From Anaerolineales bacterium (GTDB lineage: Bacteria > Chloroflexota > Anaerolineae > Anaerolineales > Villigracilaceae): a stretch of DNA of 64,000 bases. Position numbers and translations under genes: made by a program. The notes below the pieces were generated by a model. The model made no database searches, was not told the origin of the DNA, and saw only the letters and a list, made by a program, of their open reading frames with translations. The stretch covers positions 41,264 through 105,263 of the forward strand of contig JACZJC010000080.1 of NCBI GenBank assembly GCA_014860745.1, read 5' to 3'. Below are positions 31,357 to 39,677 of the stretch, piece after piece (positions within the stretch are counted from its first letter, which is position 1; each line of letters opens with the position of its first letter).

Positions 31357-32301
31357 TCAAAATACCTTTTCCCATGGCTCGGAGATGTCATGGTCGGGAC
31401 CTATCACTGAGAAATACAAAGTGTTTGCTGCCTGTGAATATCCACCGACAAAAGCCACCTTGCATCCCATGCGTTTGAGACGATGCAGTCCTTCCGTCAT
31501 TACAGCTTTGCCGAGTCCATGCCGTTGGTGAGCAGGGACAGTTGCCATAGGTTCGATATATGCCGTGCGCGAGACATCATCAAACCAAGCGGTGCAAAAC
31601 GATGCGATCGAGCCATCGGATGCAACAGCAACGATGTCCAAGTCACGGCGATAAAGCGGAGCAGATTGAATGTGGTGATACCAGTTTGGATGATCGCGGT
31701 TATCACGCGCGATATGGATGTCATCGTTATGGAATCCAAGCCCTGAAGCGTAGCAGCGTTCGAGTAACTCAAGCCCGTCACCCAGGGAGCGGATTGTATA
31801 TCCTGTAATCGCTGGAGTTTCTGGAATTGGCTCATCCAGCAAGCGGCGATGTTGTACTTCCTGTGATTCTGGTGAGTCAACTTTATGGAAGCCGCGATGG
31901 GTCAGGATTTCCTGACGGGATTTCTCGTTCGAATCGATCCAGAAATTTAACTTCTGACGTCCATCTTTGTCCGTTGTGGTCAGGTGTTCTTCGGCTACAG
32001 CGATCATTTCATCATCAAGTTCGGGGGTATGGAAATCAGGATGGATTTGCGGAAAAGCGTGTCCGCGTTGTTCGGGATTCAACACCGCTGCGATTTGCCC
32101 AGCTTCGGTCTCCCAGATGAAAACATTTTCTTCGAGGGTTATCTTTTCGATATCGGGATTGGCAAACCATATCCAGTAATCCCAACGCGCAACGTGCCAG
32201 CTTAATTCGCGGCGGTTGTTGAGCAGCATCACCTGCCGTAAAAATTCTCGAATACGCCAGTAGTCTTCTTCGTTTTTGTAGGAACACATTGTCAATTTCA
32301 T
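31357..32301 (-). CDS. GNAT-family N-acetyltransferase
   Basis: A 314-residue protein with two GNAT-like halves. The C-terminal half has the acetyl-CoA motif HQRHGLGKAVMTEGLHRLKR (motif A, Q/RxxGxG/A near residue 260) preceded by the strand AYIEPMATVP. The N-terminal half (DYWRIREFLRQVML and on) looks degenerate. The substrate is not predictable. It lies just before a 61-residue gene and after the membrane-protein/protease pair on the same strand. Confidence 0.85.
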   Translation of the reverse strand: MKLTMCSYKNEEDYWRIREFLRQVMLLNNRRELSWHVARWDYWIWFANPDIEKITLEENVFIWETEAGQIAAVLNPEQRGHAFPQIHPDFHTPELDDEMIAVAEEHLTTTDKDGRQKLNFWIDSNEKSRQEILTHRGFHKVDSPESQEVQHRRLLDEPIPETPAITGYTIRSLGDGLELLERCYASGLGFHNDDIHIARDNRDHPNWYHHIQSAPLYRRDLDIVAVASDGSIASFCTAWFDDVSRTAYIEPMATVPAHQRHGLGKAVMTEGLHRLKRMGCKVAFVGGYSQAANTLYFSVIGPDHDISEPWEKVF

Positions 32302-32319
32302 AGGTAAATCTTCCTGTTT

Positions 32320-32505
32320 TTATATTAATTTTTCAACGATGAGCAGAAAGTCTACGCGGGTTGCCCAAGTGAATGGGGTGACCGTCGTATTCGGAATGAT
32401 GGCGATGATCTCGCCTTCCAAACTGTTCAGAAACTGCTCCAGTTTGCTTTGATCCACTGTCATGCGCAGGTCAAAACGATGGACGCGATATTTGTTGGTA
32501 GACAT
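32320..32505 (-). CDS. Small unknown protein (61 residues)
   Basis: ATG 32505 follows AAAGGAG and gives MSTNKYRVHRFDLRMTVDQSK and on to VEKLI, a basic start followed by a beta-strand-helix-beta pattern with no membrane segment. The frame extends upstream to 32532 but the ribosome site supports 32505. It is packed 23 bases from the frameshifted membrane-protein gene and 18 bases from the acetyltransferase. It resembles short accessory proteins but matches no family I know. Confidence 0.65.
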   Translation of the reverse strand: MSTNKYRVHRFDLRMTVDQSKLEQFLNSLEGEIIAIIPNTTVTPFTWATRVDFLLIVEKLI

Positions 32506-32528
32506 GTCAGACTCCTTTCTTTGCCATA

Positions 32529-33376
32529 TCATTTACTTTTGACGACTGAGGCTTTGACAGCCCCACGAACAACCATCCCAAATGGGATGAAGCAGATCAG
32601 TCCCATTATGGCGATCACGATCACATCCGCGATAGCAAACGGCGCGCTGGTAAGCAATGGCTGTAACAGCAAAAAGACAATCAATGCGACGAACAGCATA
32701 CTGCCTTGAAAGAGCAAGCCCAGGCCTGTGACATATCCCAACTCTTTTCGTTGCCAAAGCAGGATGCCGCCGATGACCCAGGCGGGTGCGGTCAGAAAAT
32801 CCGCGACATTGACCGCGAGTTCCGTTTCAGATAGCAATGTTCCCGTGGAGAGTGCGCCGACCATCACGCCGAGCACGCGCAGCAAGAACAGAGAACCAAG
32901 CCCCCCAAGACCCCGCCTGCAAATCTTTCAGGAACCGCGCCGCTCAATATTTGTTGTACAGCTTTTCCGTCAATACTGGCGACCAGACCAATGAGCGCAT
33001 ATATGCTTGACATCATCAGGGCAAGATGGAATGGGAACATCCAGTTCAGCGGCATGGCGAAGACATAGGCCGTGTAGTTGTAGAACGCAAAGAAAAGCGC
33101 GCCTGTCCAGCAGAGCAGCCCAATCAGTTTTCCGCGCCATGCCAGCCACATCGAACCAAGCAGGATCGGCAATCCGATAAAGAGATTGACCGCATCGTTG
33201 GAGACAAACGTCCGAATTAGCTCATTGGTTGGATAAATGATGGTGCGGTATCGAAGGCCAGCCACAGATGTAACCGCCATCAGGACGGAAACGAGAAGGG
33301 ATGATGCATAGATTAATGAGAGTTTGCTTTTGATAGGCAGATTGAAATCATGAATGTTATATTTTTTGACCGCCAT
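32529..33376 (-). pseudogene. Membrane-protein gene split by a frameshift at a G6 run
   Basis: Two overlapping open frames, 32864-33376 (170 residues, MAVKKYNIHDFNLPIKSKLS) and 32529-32885 (118 residues), form one protein if a single-base shift is allowed. The first ends in an unlikely Cys-rich tail (LVLCSCCACSA). In the other frame the same DNA reads GGLGSLFLLRVLGVMVG and continues into plausible helices. The switch is at the six C of 32901-32906 (G6 on the coding strand). The joined product would have about 275 residues and eight helices. It may be a sequencing error, a real mutation or programmed slippage. Confidence 0.7.
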
Positions 33377-33422
33377 GGCAATCTCTGCTTTTTTTTGTCA
33401 TGTTTATGACATTACCTTCATA

Positions 33423-33722
33423 TCATCTGGCTTGGAGGAGGTAGACAACGATGAGAAACACGCCCAGGATTGCGGCTACAGCCAATCCAATTGTGATGCT
33501 CCGTTTCTGATTTTTCAGTTCATCCTCTGTCAGCGGGCGGAGTTGGTCTTTGTATCTCTGTTCCAATGATGTGCCGAGGGCTGTGCCAATGGCAACACCA
33601 ACACCGATGCCTACTCCAAAGTTATCGAAGATTGGACCGAGTCCCGCGCCGATCGCTATCCCAATACTGATGCCGACTCCCATCCAGTAACCCTTGGGAT
33701 GTTTGCTTTCATTCTTAGACAT
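33423..33722 (-). CDS. Small Gly-rich membrane protein (99 residues)
   Basis: Starts MSKNESKHPKGYWMGVGISI after AAGGGA; an upstream TTG at 33740 is less likely. Two helices flank a glycine-zipper-like pattern (GIGIAIGAGLGPIF and GVGIGVGVAIGTALG), then a charged stretch and a last helix ITIGLAVAAILGVFLIVVYL. Glycine zippers promote packing of helices in membranes. No function known. It is 14 bases from the next small membrane-protein gene. Confidence 0.68.
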   Translation of the reverse strand: MSKNESKHPKGYWMGVGISIGIAIGAGLGPIFDNFGVGIGVGVAIGTALGTSLEQRYKDQLRPLTEDELKNQKRSITIGLAVAAILGVFLIVVYLLQAR

Positions 33723-33736
33723 GTTATTTAATCCCT

Positions 33737-33982
33737 TCAATTCGTCCGCTTGGAGCGGTTGAAAATATCCACAACAGCAAGAACTACCCCGATAGCCATC
33801 AAGCCATAACCAATCAACCTGTTATCGCTAAAGAGGATTCCTGCCAATACAAATGCAAATGCAAAGCTGGCTAATGGGGTGAGTCTCTTCTCACCTCCTT
33901 TTTTGCCTACAACAAAGACGAGCAGAACAATTACCGCTAAAACAAGGATGGATACAAGGATGTAGATTTGTGAGATGTTCAT
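33737..33982 (-). CDS. Small membrane protein (81 residues)
   Basis: MNISQIYILVSILVLAVIVL begins a protein with three hydrophobic segments and the charged loop KKGGEKRLTP between the first two. AAAAGGAG precedes the ATG. It probably forms a unit with the 99-residue gene downstream. Similar short proteins accompany PEP-synthase-like genes, but no role can be assigned. Confidence 0.68.
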   Translation of the reverse strand: MNISQIYILVSILVLAVIVLLVFVVGKKGGEKRLTPLASFAFAFVLAGILFSDNRLIGYGLMAIGVVLAVVDIFNRSKRTN

Positions 33983-34009
33983 GTCAAACTCCTTTTGTTC
34001 GAATATTTT

Positions 34010-36643
34010 TTACTTGGAATCAAGTGTCACCGTCCCCGCGCCACCATCCACCGTGATGGTCTGACCGTCCACGATGCGGCGCGTTGCCATGCCTGTGGAC
34101 ACCACCGCAGGGATGCCGTACTCGCGCGCCACGATGGAACTGTGGCTGAGCGGACCTCCCAGGTCGGTGACGATGGCGGATGCCATGGTGAAGAGCGGAG
34201 TCCACGCGGGGGTGGTGGTGACCGCGACCAGCACATCGCCATGTTTCATCTTGCTGAAGTCTTCAGGTCCAAACAGGACGCGCGCCGTGCCTGTGACTTT
34301 GCCTGCACTGGAAGCCACGCCTGTCAACACATCCCCAGCGGTGTTGCGGTTCCACGGGAGCATCTTTGCCCAACGCGAATTTTCAGGGAGCATGGCGGGC
34401 GGGATGAGTTTCATCCGTTCGTGCCATACGGTTTTATGTTCGGGGAGGCGCGTGGAATAATCGGGCAGTTTCTCGCCGCGTTCGAGCAGGGAGGCGAGTT
34501 CGCTCACTTCGTCTTCGACCAGCCAGTAAATATCTTCGGCGTTTTGGATCGCGCCGTGCGCGGCGAAGCGTTTGCCCAACTCGCCCAGGAAGCGACGCAG
34601 GGTGGTGTGACCCATGCCCAGGTCCACGATGCTGTCTTCACGATCGGGACCGACGCGCAATGCCCAGTTGACGGCTTTATCGAACCAGCGATTCGGGATC
34701 CACTTGAAGCGGTTCCTGATTTTCTGCAACGTCTCTTCACGCTGACGCGTTGATTCGCGCTGGCGCGCGTGCGGGTCACTGCCTTTGCCATCAATGTAGA
34801 GTTTGAGCGCATCGAGAATCACTTCGGGCGTTTCGGCAGGTGTTGGGTTCATGAAGTCGAATTCGTAGGTGGTGTGACCGAACTCATCGAGATAGGTTTC
34901 AAAGCGAGTCTTGAACTCGCGCCAGTCTGCGGCGGGGATCGGCTCGGGTGTGGAGTCGGCTTCCAGCGCGGCGACCAGTTCCTCGGTCGAAGTGTGAAGC
35001 GTGAAGTCGCGCAGGGCGGGTCGTCCACGAGTCCACGTCCCCAGGTCGAACAAAGTTTTTTCCGCGAGTAGAGGTTTCGTCTCCAGACCGAAGAGAAGCG
35101 TTTCGGGTTTGGGTTCGTCCTTGCGGCTGACCATTTTGTAGACGCGCGTGAACACGATCTCACTGCTCGATGCGGCGGGGAGTGTGCTCGATTGAATGAC
35201 CGTGTAAAACTTGCCGATTGCCTGCATCAACGCGCGTGCGCCATCGAGCAATTCAGAGGGCGTCAGTAACTTCACGTTCTTTTCATCGTGTTCGGTGATT
35301 GCCTTCATGAGTTGCGGACGCTCCGCCTGCCATGCTTCGTGGCTGGTCTTGAACATCGGACCCACGAGCGTTGCACTGGCTTTTGCCATCGAGAGCCATT
35401 CGCGCCAGGTCAGCACCATGCCGAGATACAGATAGCCGTTGATGACCTGATATTGATATCCGCCGCCTCCAATGCCCAGCGCCATCTCGCCGATCACTTT
35501 GGTAGGGATGTTGACCATGCGAACACCGAGCGTGCCGAACAGCGGCGACACGGGATTCGGTAAATGCTCGCACAGACTCCCGCGCGCGTACATGCCTTTC
35601 GGGTTGGGCGCAATCCATTGGACGGGTTCGGGCGGCAACGCTGTGATGGGACGCGACTGCACGATGTAGAACTTGCCCTCACCCACTTCGCCAGGCTCTG
35701 TGCGACGCCTAGCCCCTCTCCCAGCGGGAGAGGGGGACTCTGTGCGACACCACTCGATATCTTGGGGACTTGCATAGAAGGATTCGATTCGACGCGCGAT
35801 CTCAACCAGCCTGACGACATCTGCTTCATTCATGACCTTCGAGCGGCGTCGCGCGTCATCGAGCGGATCCTCCCTTGTGCCTTTTTCTGTCCGAACTGTG
35901 ATGACGGTCTTCTCCGCGACATCGTATGTTTTGACCTTGCCCGTGGCTTTCTCCACGACAATCGTGTCAGGCGAAACGAGTCCACCGACGATGGCTTCAC
36001 CCAGTCCCCATGCGGCGTTGATGACCATCTCATCGCGATGACCGTTGATGGGGTTCGCCGTGAACAGGATGCCCGCGGCTTCGGCGTCCACCATCTCTTG
36101 CACAACGACCGCCAGCGCGACGGTGCTCTGGTCAATGTTGTTCTTGATGCGATAGGCAATGGCGCGCGCCGTCCACAACGATGCCCAGCATTTCTTCACC
36201 GCGTCGAGCAAATCGTCTGCGCCGCGGATGTTGAGGAAGGTTTCCTGCTGTCCCGCGAAGGATGCTTCGGGCAGGTCTTCGGCGGTGGCGGATGATCTAA
36301 CTGCGACGGGTGTCAGGTGCGAGGTGTCAGGTTTCAGGTAGGCGTCTCGGATAGCGGTGGCAATTTCGGCGGGGATGGATGCTTGAGCGAAGAGTCGGCT
36401 GATCGAAGCAGAGGCAGTTTCGAGCGTTGCGGGAAGCGAAGCATCCACATCTTTGAGAGCGGTGATGATCTTCGTTTGCAAGTTGTTGGCGTTCACGAAT
36501 GTCCGATAGGCTTCGGTGGTGACGTGGAATCCGTTCGGGACGGGAAATCCCGCGCCGATCATTTTTGCCAGCGACATGCCCTTGCCGCCGACATTATCAA
36601 GGGTGGCTTGTGAGTCTGAGAGGGGGAGTACGTAAGTTTTCAT
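34010..36643 (-). CDS. PEP-synthase/rifampin-phosphotransferase-like enzyme
   Basis: An 877-residue three-domain protein. The N-terminal ATP-grasp half has GGKGMSLAKMI, AVRSSATAEDLPEASFAGQQ and NAAWGLGEAIVGGLVSPD. A roughly 450-residue middle domain follows. The C-terminal swivel domain has the phosphorylated His834 in GGPLSHSSIVAREYGIPAV. The pyruvate-binding TIM barrel of true PEP synthase is absent, so the layout is that of rifampin phosphotransferase and related kinases that move the beta-phosphate of ATP to a small molecule. Resistance is not proven. Two repeats have entered the gene in frame: LKPDTSHLTP (about residue 105) and CRTESPSPAGRGARRRTEPG (about residue 310). Confidence 0.85.
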   Translation of the reverse strand: MKTYVLPLSDSQATLDNVGGKGMSLAKMIGAGFPVPNGFHVTTEAYRTFVNANNLQTKIITALKDVDASLPATLETASASISRLFAQASIPAEIATAIRDAYLKPDTSHLTPVAVRSSATAEDLPEASFAGQQETFLNIRGADDLLDAVKKCWASLWTARAIAYRIKNNIDQSTVALAVVVQEMVDAEAAGILFTANPINGHRDEMVINAAWGLGEAIVGGLVSPDTIVVEKATGKVKTYDVAEKTVITVRTEKGTREDPLDDARRRSKVMNEADVVRLVEIARRIESFYASPQDIEWCRTESPSPAGRGARRRTEPGEVGEGKFYIVQSRPITALPPEPVQWIAPNPKGMYARGSLCEHLPNPVSPLFGTLGVRMVNIPTKVIGEMALGIGGGGYQYQVINGYLYLGMVLTWREWLSMAKASATLVGPMFKTSHEAWQAERPQLMKAITEHDEKNVKLLTPSELLDGARALMQAIGKFYTVIQSSTLPAASSSEIVFTRVYKMVSRKDEPKPETLLFGLETKPLLAEKTLFDLGTWTRGRPALRDFTLHTSTEELVAALEADSTPEPIPAADWREFKTRFETYLDEFGHTTYEFDFMNPTPAETPEVILDALKLYIDGKGSDPHARQRESTRQREETLQKIRNRFKWIPNRWFDKAVNWALRVGPDREDSIVDLGMGHTTLRRFLGELGKRFAAHGAIQNAEDIYWLVEDEVSELASLLERGEKLPDYSTRLPEHKTVWHERMKLIPPAMLPENSRWAKMLPWNRNTAGDVLTGVASSAGKVTGTARVLFGPEDFSKMKHGDVLVAVTTTPAWTPLFTMASAIVTDLGGPLSHSSIVAREYGIPAVVSTGMATRRIVDGQTITVDGGAGTVTLDSK
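35696..35748. repeat. Palindromic repeat with 11-bp flanking direct repeats inside the kinase gene
   Basis: CTCTGTGCGAC occurs at 35696-35706 and 35738-35748, exactly 42 bp apart. Between them an 11-bp stem (35712-35722 with 35726-35736) has the same GCCCCTCTCCC core as the repeats at 8965 and 17483. The insertion adds 14 codons and keeps the frame, duplicating Arg-Thr-Glu in the protein. Confidence 0.85.
36309..36338. repeat. GTGTCAGG-type repeat tract inside the kinase gene
   Basis: GGTGTCAGG, GAGGTGTCAGG and TTTCAGG follow each other in frame within the coding region. The same words make up the hairpin spacer at 48298-48384. They encode the LKPDTSHLTP peptide just before the conserved AVRSSATAED motif. 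Confidence 0.65.
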
Positions 36644-36655
36644 TTCAACTCCTTG

Positions 36656-37369
36656 TTACCAAATTCCAGGGAAGAGGCGATAACTAACTTGTTCAGCATA
36701 GTCTGAATAACCGTTGAGTTCTTCTTGCAGGGTTTTGTCTTCCAACGCGGTGCGGATGACAAATGCAATGATCGTCAAAATGGCAGGGATGAAAGCCCAC
36801 CACGAACCCAGCAACAGCGGATGGCCGAGACAGCCGATCAGATTGCCGAGATAACCGGGGTGGCGGACGAGGCGATAGGGTCCGCGTTGTGCGACTTGGT
36901 GGTTTTCCTGAATCCGCACACTTTCCGAGAAAAACGGGTTGCAGGCCATCGCCCAGATGAATAACACCCAGTGAATGATGAAAAGCAGGATGCCCGCCAG
37001 ATGCCAAGCCAGCGCGATGTCTCCCGTCCAGCCCCAGCGTTCATCCAGCCCAGCAACGACCACGATGCTGAAAAAGAACAGACTCGCCGCCATCGTTAGG
37101 CGTATGTCCCAGGGTTTGGCTCCCGGCTGGCGCAGACCCCCGGCGCGGTCTGCCAGCAAGGCTGGATTGATGGGTACCAGCACCAGCACATGCGCCGCCA
37201 TCGCCAGGATCATCAAAGCCATGAAGACCCAACCCCAAAACCAATCCCATTTACCGGCGGGAAGAAAAAGCAGGGCAACGTACAGCACCATCCCAAAAGC
37301 GATGCCGAGCACCCAGGAGACGATCTTGCGTTTGATTTCGGGAGTGAGGTTTTGGCTTTTCATATCCAT
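36656..37369 (-). CDS. Isoprenylcysteine carboxyl methyltransferase-like membrane methyltransferase
   Basis: The 238-residue protein has five helices and the ICMT/PEMT signature near its end: GPYRLVRHPGYLGNLIGCLG, where the RHPxY segment contacts S-adenosylmethionine. Bacterial members methylate isoprenoid or phospholipid-like substrates. AAAGGA precedes ATG 37369 (MDMKSQNLTPEIKRK); a second ATG lies two codons later. It sits between the kinase-like gene and the MFS exporter. Substrate unknown. Confidence 0.85.
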   Translation of the reverse strand: MDMKSQNLTPEIKRKIVSWVLGIAFGMVLYVALLFLPAGKWDWFWGWVFMALMILAMAAHVLVLVPINPALLADRAGGLRQPGAKPWDIRLTMAASLFFFSIVVVAGLDERWGWTGDIALAWHLAGILLFIIHWVLFIWAMACNPFFSESVRIQENHQVAQRGPYRLVRHPGYLGNLIGCLGHPLLLGSWWAFIPAILTIIAFVIRTALEDKTLQEELNGYSDYAEQVSYRLFPGIW

Positions 37370-37377
37370 GTTTCCTT

Positions 37378-38580
37378 TCAAAACGTTTTGGGCGAGGCGT
37401 TGGGAGCGGGCTGTCCTTCCTTGATCCAGATCAGGCTCATAAGAAAGACCGCGCACAGAATCACCGCGCCCGCGAGATAGGGGTAATTCGGATTGATGTC
37501 GAAGATGATGCCTGCAACGATGGGTCCTGCCACGCGCCCGAGGCTGACGAAGGAGTTGCTCAGTCCCATCGAGGCGCCTTGTCCAACCGTTGTGCGCTTC
37601 GATGTGAGCGAGTGGATGGACGGACGCAGGAACGTGATCGAGCAGGTGAAGATGCCAGTGGTCAATAGGACTGTGGCGTAGGTGTTGGCAAGTAGCAGAA
37701 GGATGAAGCCGACCGCACCGACCATGAGCGAGGTCTTGATGACGGTCGGTTCGCCCCAGTGTGAGGTGACAAAGCCCGTCAACAGTCCGCGACCGATCAG
37801 GGCGATGGCGCCGACCAGTGTCAGGATGCCGCCGACTTGTTCGGGACCGTAATCCAGTTTTTTGAGCATGTACAAGCCGAAGACCGATTCAAAGTTGCTG
37901 GTGCCGAAGGTTGCCAGGAAGGCAACGAGGAGGAGCAAGCCGATGGGACCTGTCAACGCGCGCCAGAGTTCGCCGAAGCGGACGAGTTTGATTTTCTGTC
38001 CCTGCGCGGCGCGAGCTTCCACGGGCAATGATTCGGGGAGGAGCAGGGCAACCAGCAAAAGGGAAAGCAATGCCAATAAAGCGGAAACAAAGAACGGGGT
38101 CGAGAGGGAGCCGCCTGCCAGTAATCCGCCGATGCCTGGACCGATCACCGTCCCTGCGCCTGCGACCGCGCCGAGGATGCCCATCCCGCCGCCGCGCGAT
38201 TTTTCGGAGGTGCTGTCACCGATGTATGCCATCGTGGTGGTGATGGTGGCGGAGGAGAGAATGCCAGAGAGAGCGCGGAACACGAGTAACATCCAAATTT
38301 TTGTGGCAATGCCGAATGCGAACATGGCGAGGGCATAACCGAACATGCCGATCATCAGGATGGGTTTGCGCCCGATGCGGTCGGAGATACTGCCCCAGAT
38401 GGGACCAAAGAGAAATTCGGTGAGCGCGGCAGTAGCAACGAGGATGCCCAAGGCGCTGCCGCTCGCGCCAAGTTTGTCGATGAGGAACGGAAAGACGGGG
38501 ATGACCATGCCGAATCCCAGCATGACCACGAGCAGGGCAAACACCAGGATGAAAAGGTTTCCGCGGTTGGTCGTTTTCAT
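37378..38580 (-). CDS. MFS exporter, tetracycline/multidrug-resistance type
   Basis: A 400-residue transporter with 12 helices. Motif A is GSISDRIGRKP between helices 2 and 3, and motif C-like glycines (AVAGAGTVIGPGIGGLLAG) in helix 5 mark drug:proton antiporters. The repeat of motif A is degenerate, as in the TetA branch. It is coupled to the TetR gene upstream by a 4-base overlap, so regulation by that repressor is very likely. Exported compound unknown. Confidence 0.92.
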   Translation of the reverse strand: MKTTNRGNLFILVFALLVVMLGFGMVIPVFPFLIDKLGASGSALGILVATAALTEFLFGPIWGSISDRIGRKPILMIGMFGYALAMFAFGIATKIWMLLVFRALSGILSSATITTTMAYIGDSTSEKSRGGGMGILGAVAGAGTVIGPGIGGLLAGGSLSTPFFVSALLALLSLLLVALLLPESLPVEARAAQGQKIKLVRFGELWRALTGPIGLLLLVAFLATFGTSNFESVFGLYMLKKLDYGPEQVGGILTLVGAIALIGRGLLTGFVTSHWGEPTVIKTSLMVGAVGFILLLLANTYATVLLTTGIFTCSITFLRPSIHSLTSKRTTVGQGASMGLSNSFVSLGRVAGPIVAGIIFDINPNYPYLAGAVILCAVFLMSLIWIKEGQPAPNASPKTF

Positions 38581-39203
38581 GGCAAGACTCTTTTTGTATT
38601 CTCATGTTCGCAAACTTCGATGCCTTTGAAGAAGATGTCCATTGTTTCTTCCATCATTTCCTGCGCCGATCCTGTGGGGCGCGAGGTGAATACCACAGGC
38701 GCCATGGTGTTGATCAACATGCGCGCCGCCAGCAACATGTCAACTTTGCGGAACGAGCCTTCGCGAATGCCTTCCTCGATCAAGCCGCGAATCAAATCCT
38801 GGTAGGCGTGGCGTCCCTTTTGGATCTGTTTCTGGCTTTCCAGGTTCAGCCTTTGGGCTTCCAGCGACAACTTCATGAATAAACTTTTGTTCGCCTGCAA
38901 AAATTCCATGTGCGCTTTCATCACTTGGCGCAGGCGTTTGCTCGCCTCGATGTTTTGCAGGGCGATCTTTTGCGCGGCACCGGTCAGGTCGTTGAGTTGA
39001 TCTTCAAAGAAGTAGAGCAGGATGTCATCTTTCGTTTTGAAATAATCATATAAAGTGGATTTTCCCAAACCCGCCGCTTCGGCGATCTCGCGCATGGACG
39101 TTTCCTGAAAGCCTTTTTTCAGGAACACGTTGACCACCTGGTGAAAGATCTCGTGGCGTCTTTTTGCCTGTTCTTCTTCGGTGAGGGGGATGCCTTTGGG
39201 CAT
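38577..39203 (-). CDS. TetR-family repressor
   Basis: The 208-residue protein starts MPKGIPLTEEEQAKRRHEIF after GGAG; the longer frame to 39248 would overlap the operator. The helix-turn-helix is TSMREIAEAAGLGKSTLYDYF (about residues 35-55), followed by an all-helical ligand domain. It would block its own operon with the MFS gene until an effector binds. A 12-bp inverted repeat begins 34 bases upstream of the ATG and is the probable operator. Confidence 0.92.
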   Translation of the reverse strand: MPKGIPLTEEEQAKRRHEIFHQVVNVFLKKGFQETSMREIAEAAGLGKSTLYDYFKTKDDILLYFFEDQLNDLTGAAQKIALQNIEASKRLRQVMKAHMEFLQANKSLFMKLSLEAQRLNLESQKQIQKGRHAYQDLIRGLIEEGIREGSFRKVDMLLAARMLINTMAPVVFTSRPTGSAQEMMEETMDIFFKGIEVCEHENTKRVLP

Positions 39204-39236
39204 GTTCAACTCCAGCAATTTGGATGGAAATAGTCT

Positions 39237-39284
39237 AAAAGCGACCATCGTTCGCTTTTAGTGTAGCGAATTATGGTCGCTTTT
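39237..39284. promoter_or_regulatory. Probable TetR operator
   Basis: AAAAGCGACCAT (39237-39248) and ATGGTCGCTTTT (39273-39284) are perfect inverted repeats. An inner imperfect palindrome GCGACCATCGTTCGC overlaps the left arm. Placement just before the repressor ATG fits autoregulation. Confidence 0.6.
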
Positions 39285-39635
39285 TCATCCTTCTGAAGTA
39301 GGGTTTTTCCTTGGAAAGGAAATTTTTTCGGAGTTATGACTTAATCGGGCCGCAACAATAATTTCCTGAAGATGTTTAGTTGTTAATATTGATCTCACTT
39401 CAGGATAAAAAGAACACAAGTACGGGGATGGAAAATCTATCTGGGAAATTATGAACAAGCCGTTTACGCAGCATGCAATCCCGAGCAACCTATTGATGAC
39501 CCATCCATTGAAGTTGAACCGCTGGGAGCAAAGGTCTTCAAAGGAAAGGAATTAACAGATCGTGATGACTCATTCCCATTGGTAGTTTTTTCAGTTTTGT
39601 ATTCTGACGGGAATGAATCATTGATGTTTGGTCTG
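39285..39635. other. Intergenic stretch, possible decayed reading frame
   Basis: No convincing gene. One plus-strand frame is open from about 39392 to 39640 and reads protein-like (IYLGNYEQAVYAACNPEQPI, later FPLVVFSVLYSDGNESLMFG) but lacks a start codon and ribosome site. It may be a gene remnant. The rest shows no repeat or RNA gene that I can recognise. Confidence 0.3.
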
Positions 39636-39676
39636 AAAAAACTCCCGCAGGTTTCAAAAACCTGTGGGAGTTTTTT
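39636..39676. terminator. Bidirectional terminator after the thioredoxin reductase fusion
   Basis: A 19-base inverted repeat (39636-39654 with 39658-39676, one G-T pair, 3-base loop) is flanked by A6 and T6. It lies immediately after the stop at 39678. Confidence 0.9.
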
Positions 39677-39677
39677 G

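Noticed and set aside
34010..34753. Long plus-strand frame (252 codons) opposite the kinase-like gene
   Set aside because: It lies within the catalytic His domain coding region of the minus strand and shows no independent features.
34010..36643. Calling this gene ppsA (gluconeogenic PEP synthase)
   Set aside because: The C-terminal pyruvate-binding barrel is missing and the His domain is last, so a rifampin-phosphotransferase-like layout fits better.
39392..39640. Protein-like plus-strand frame without start codon
   Set aside because: No ATG, GTG or TTG with a ribosome site at the right place, and it ends in a terminator. Kept only as a possible remnant.
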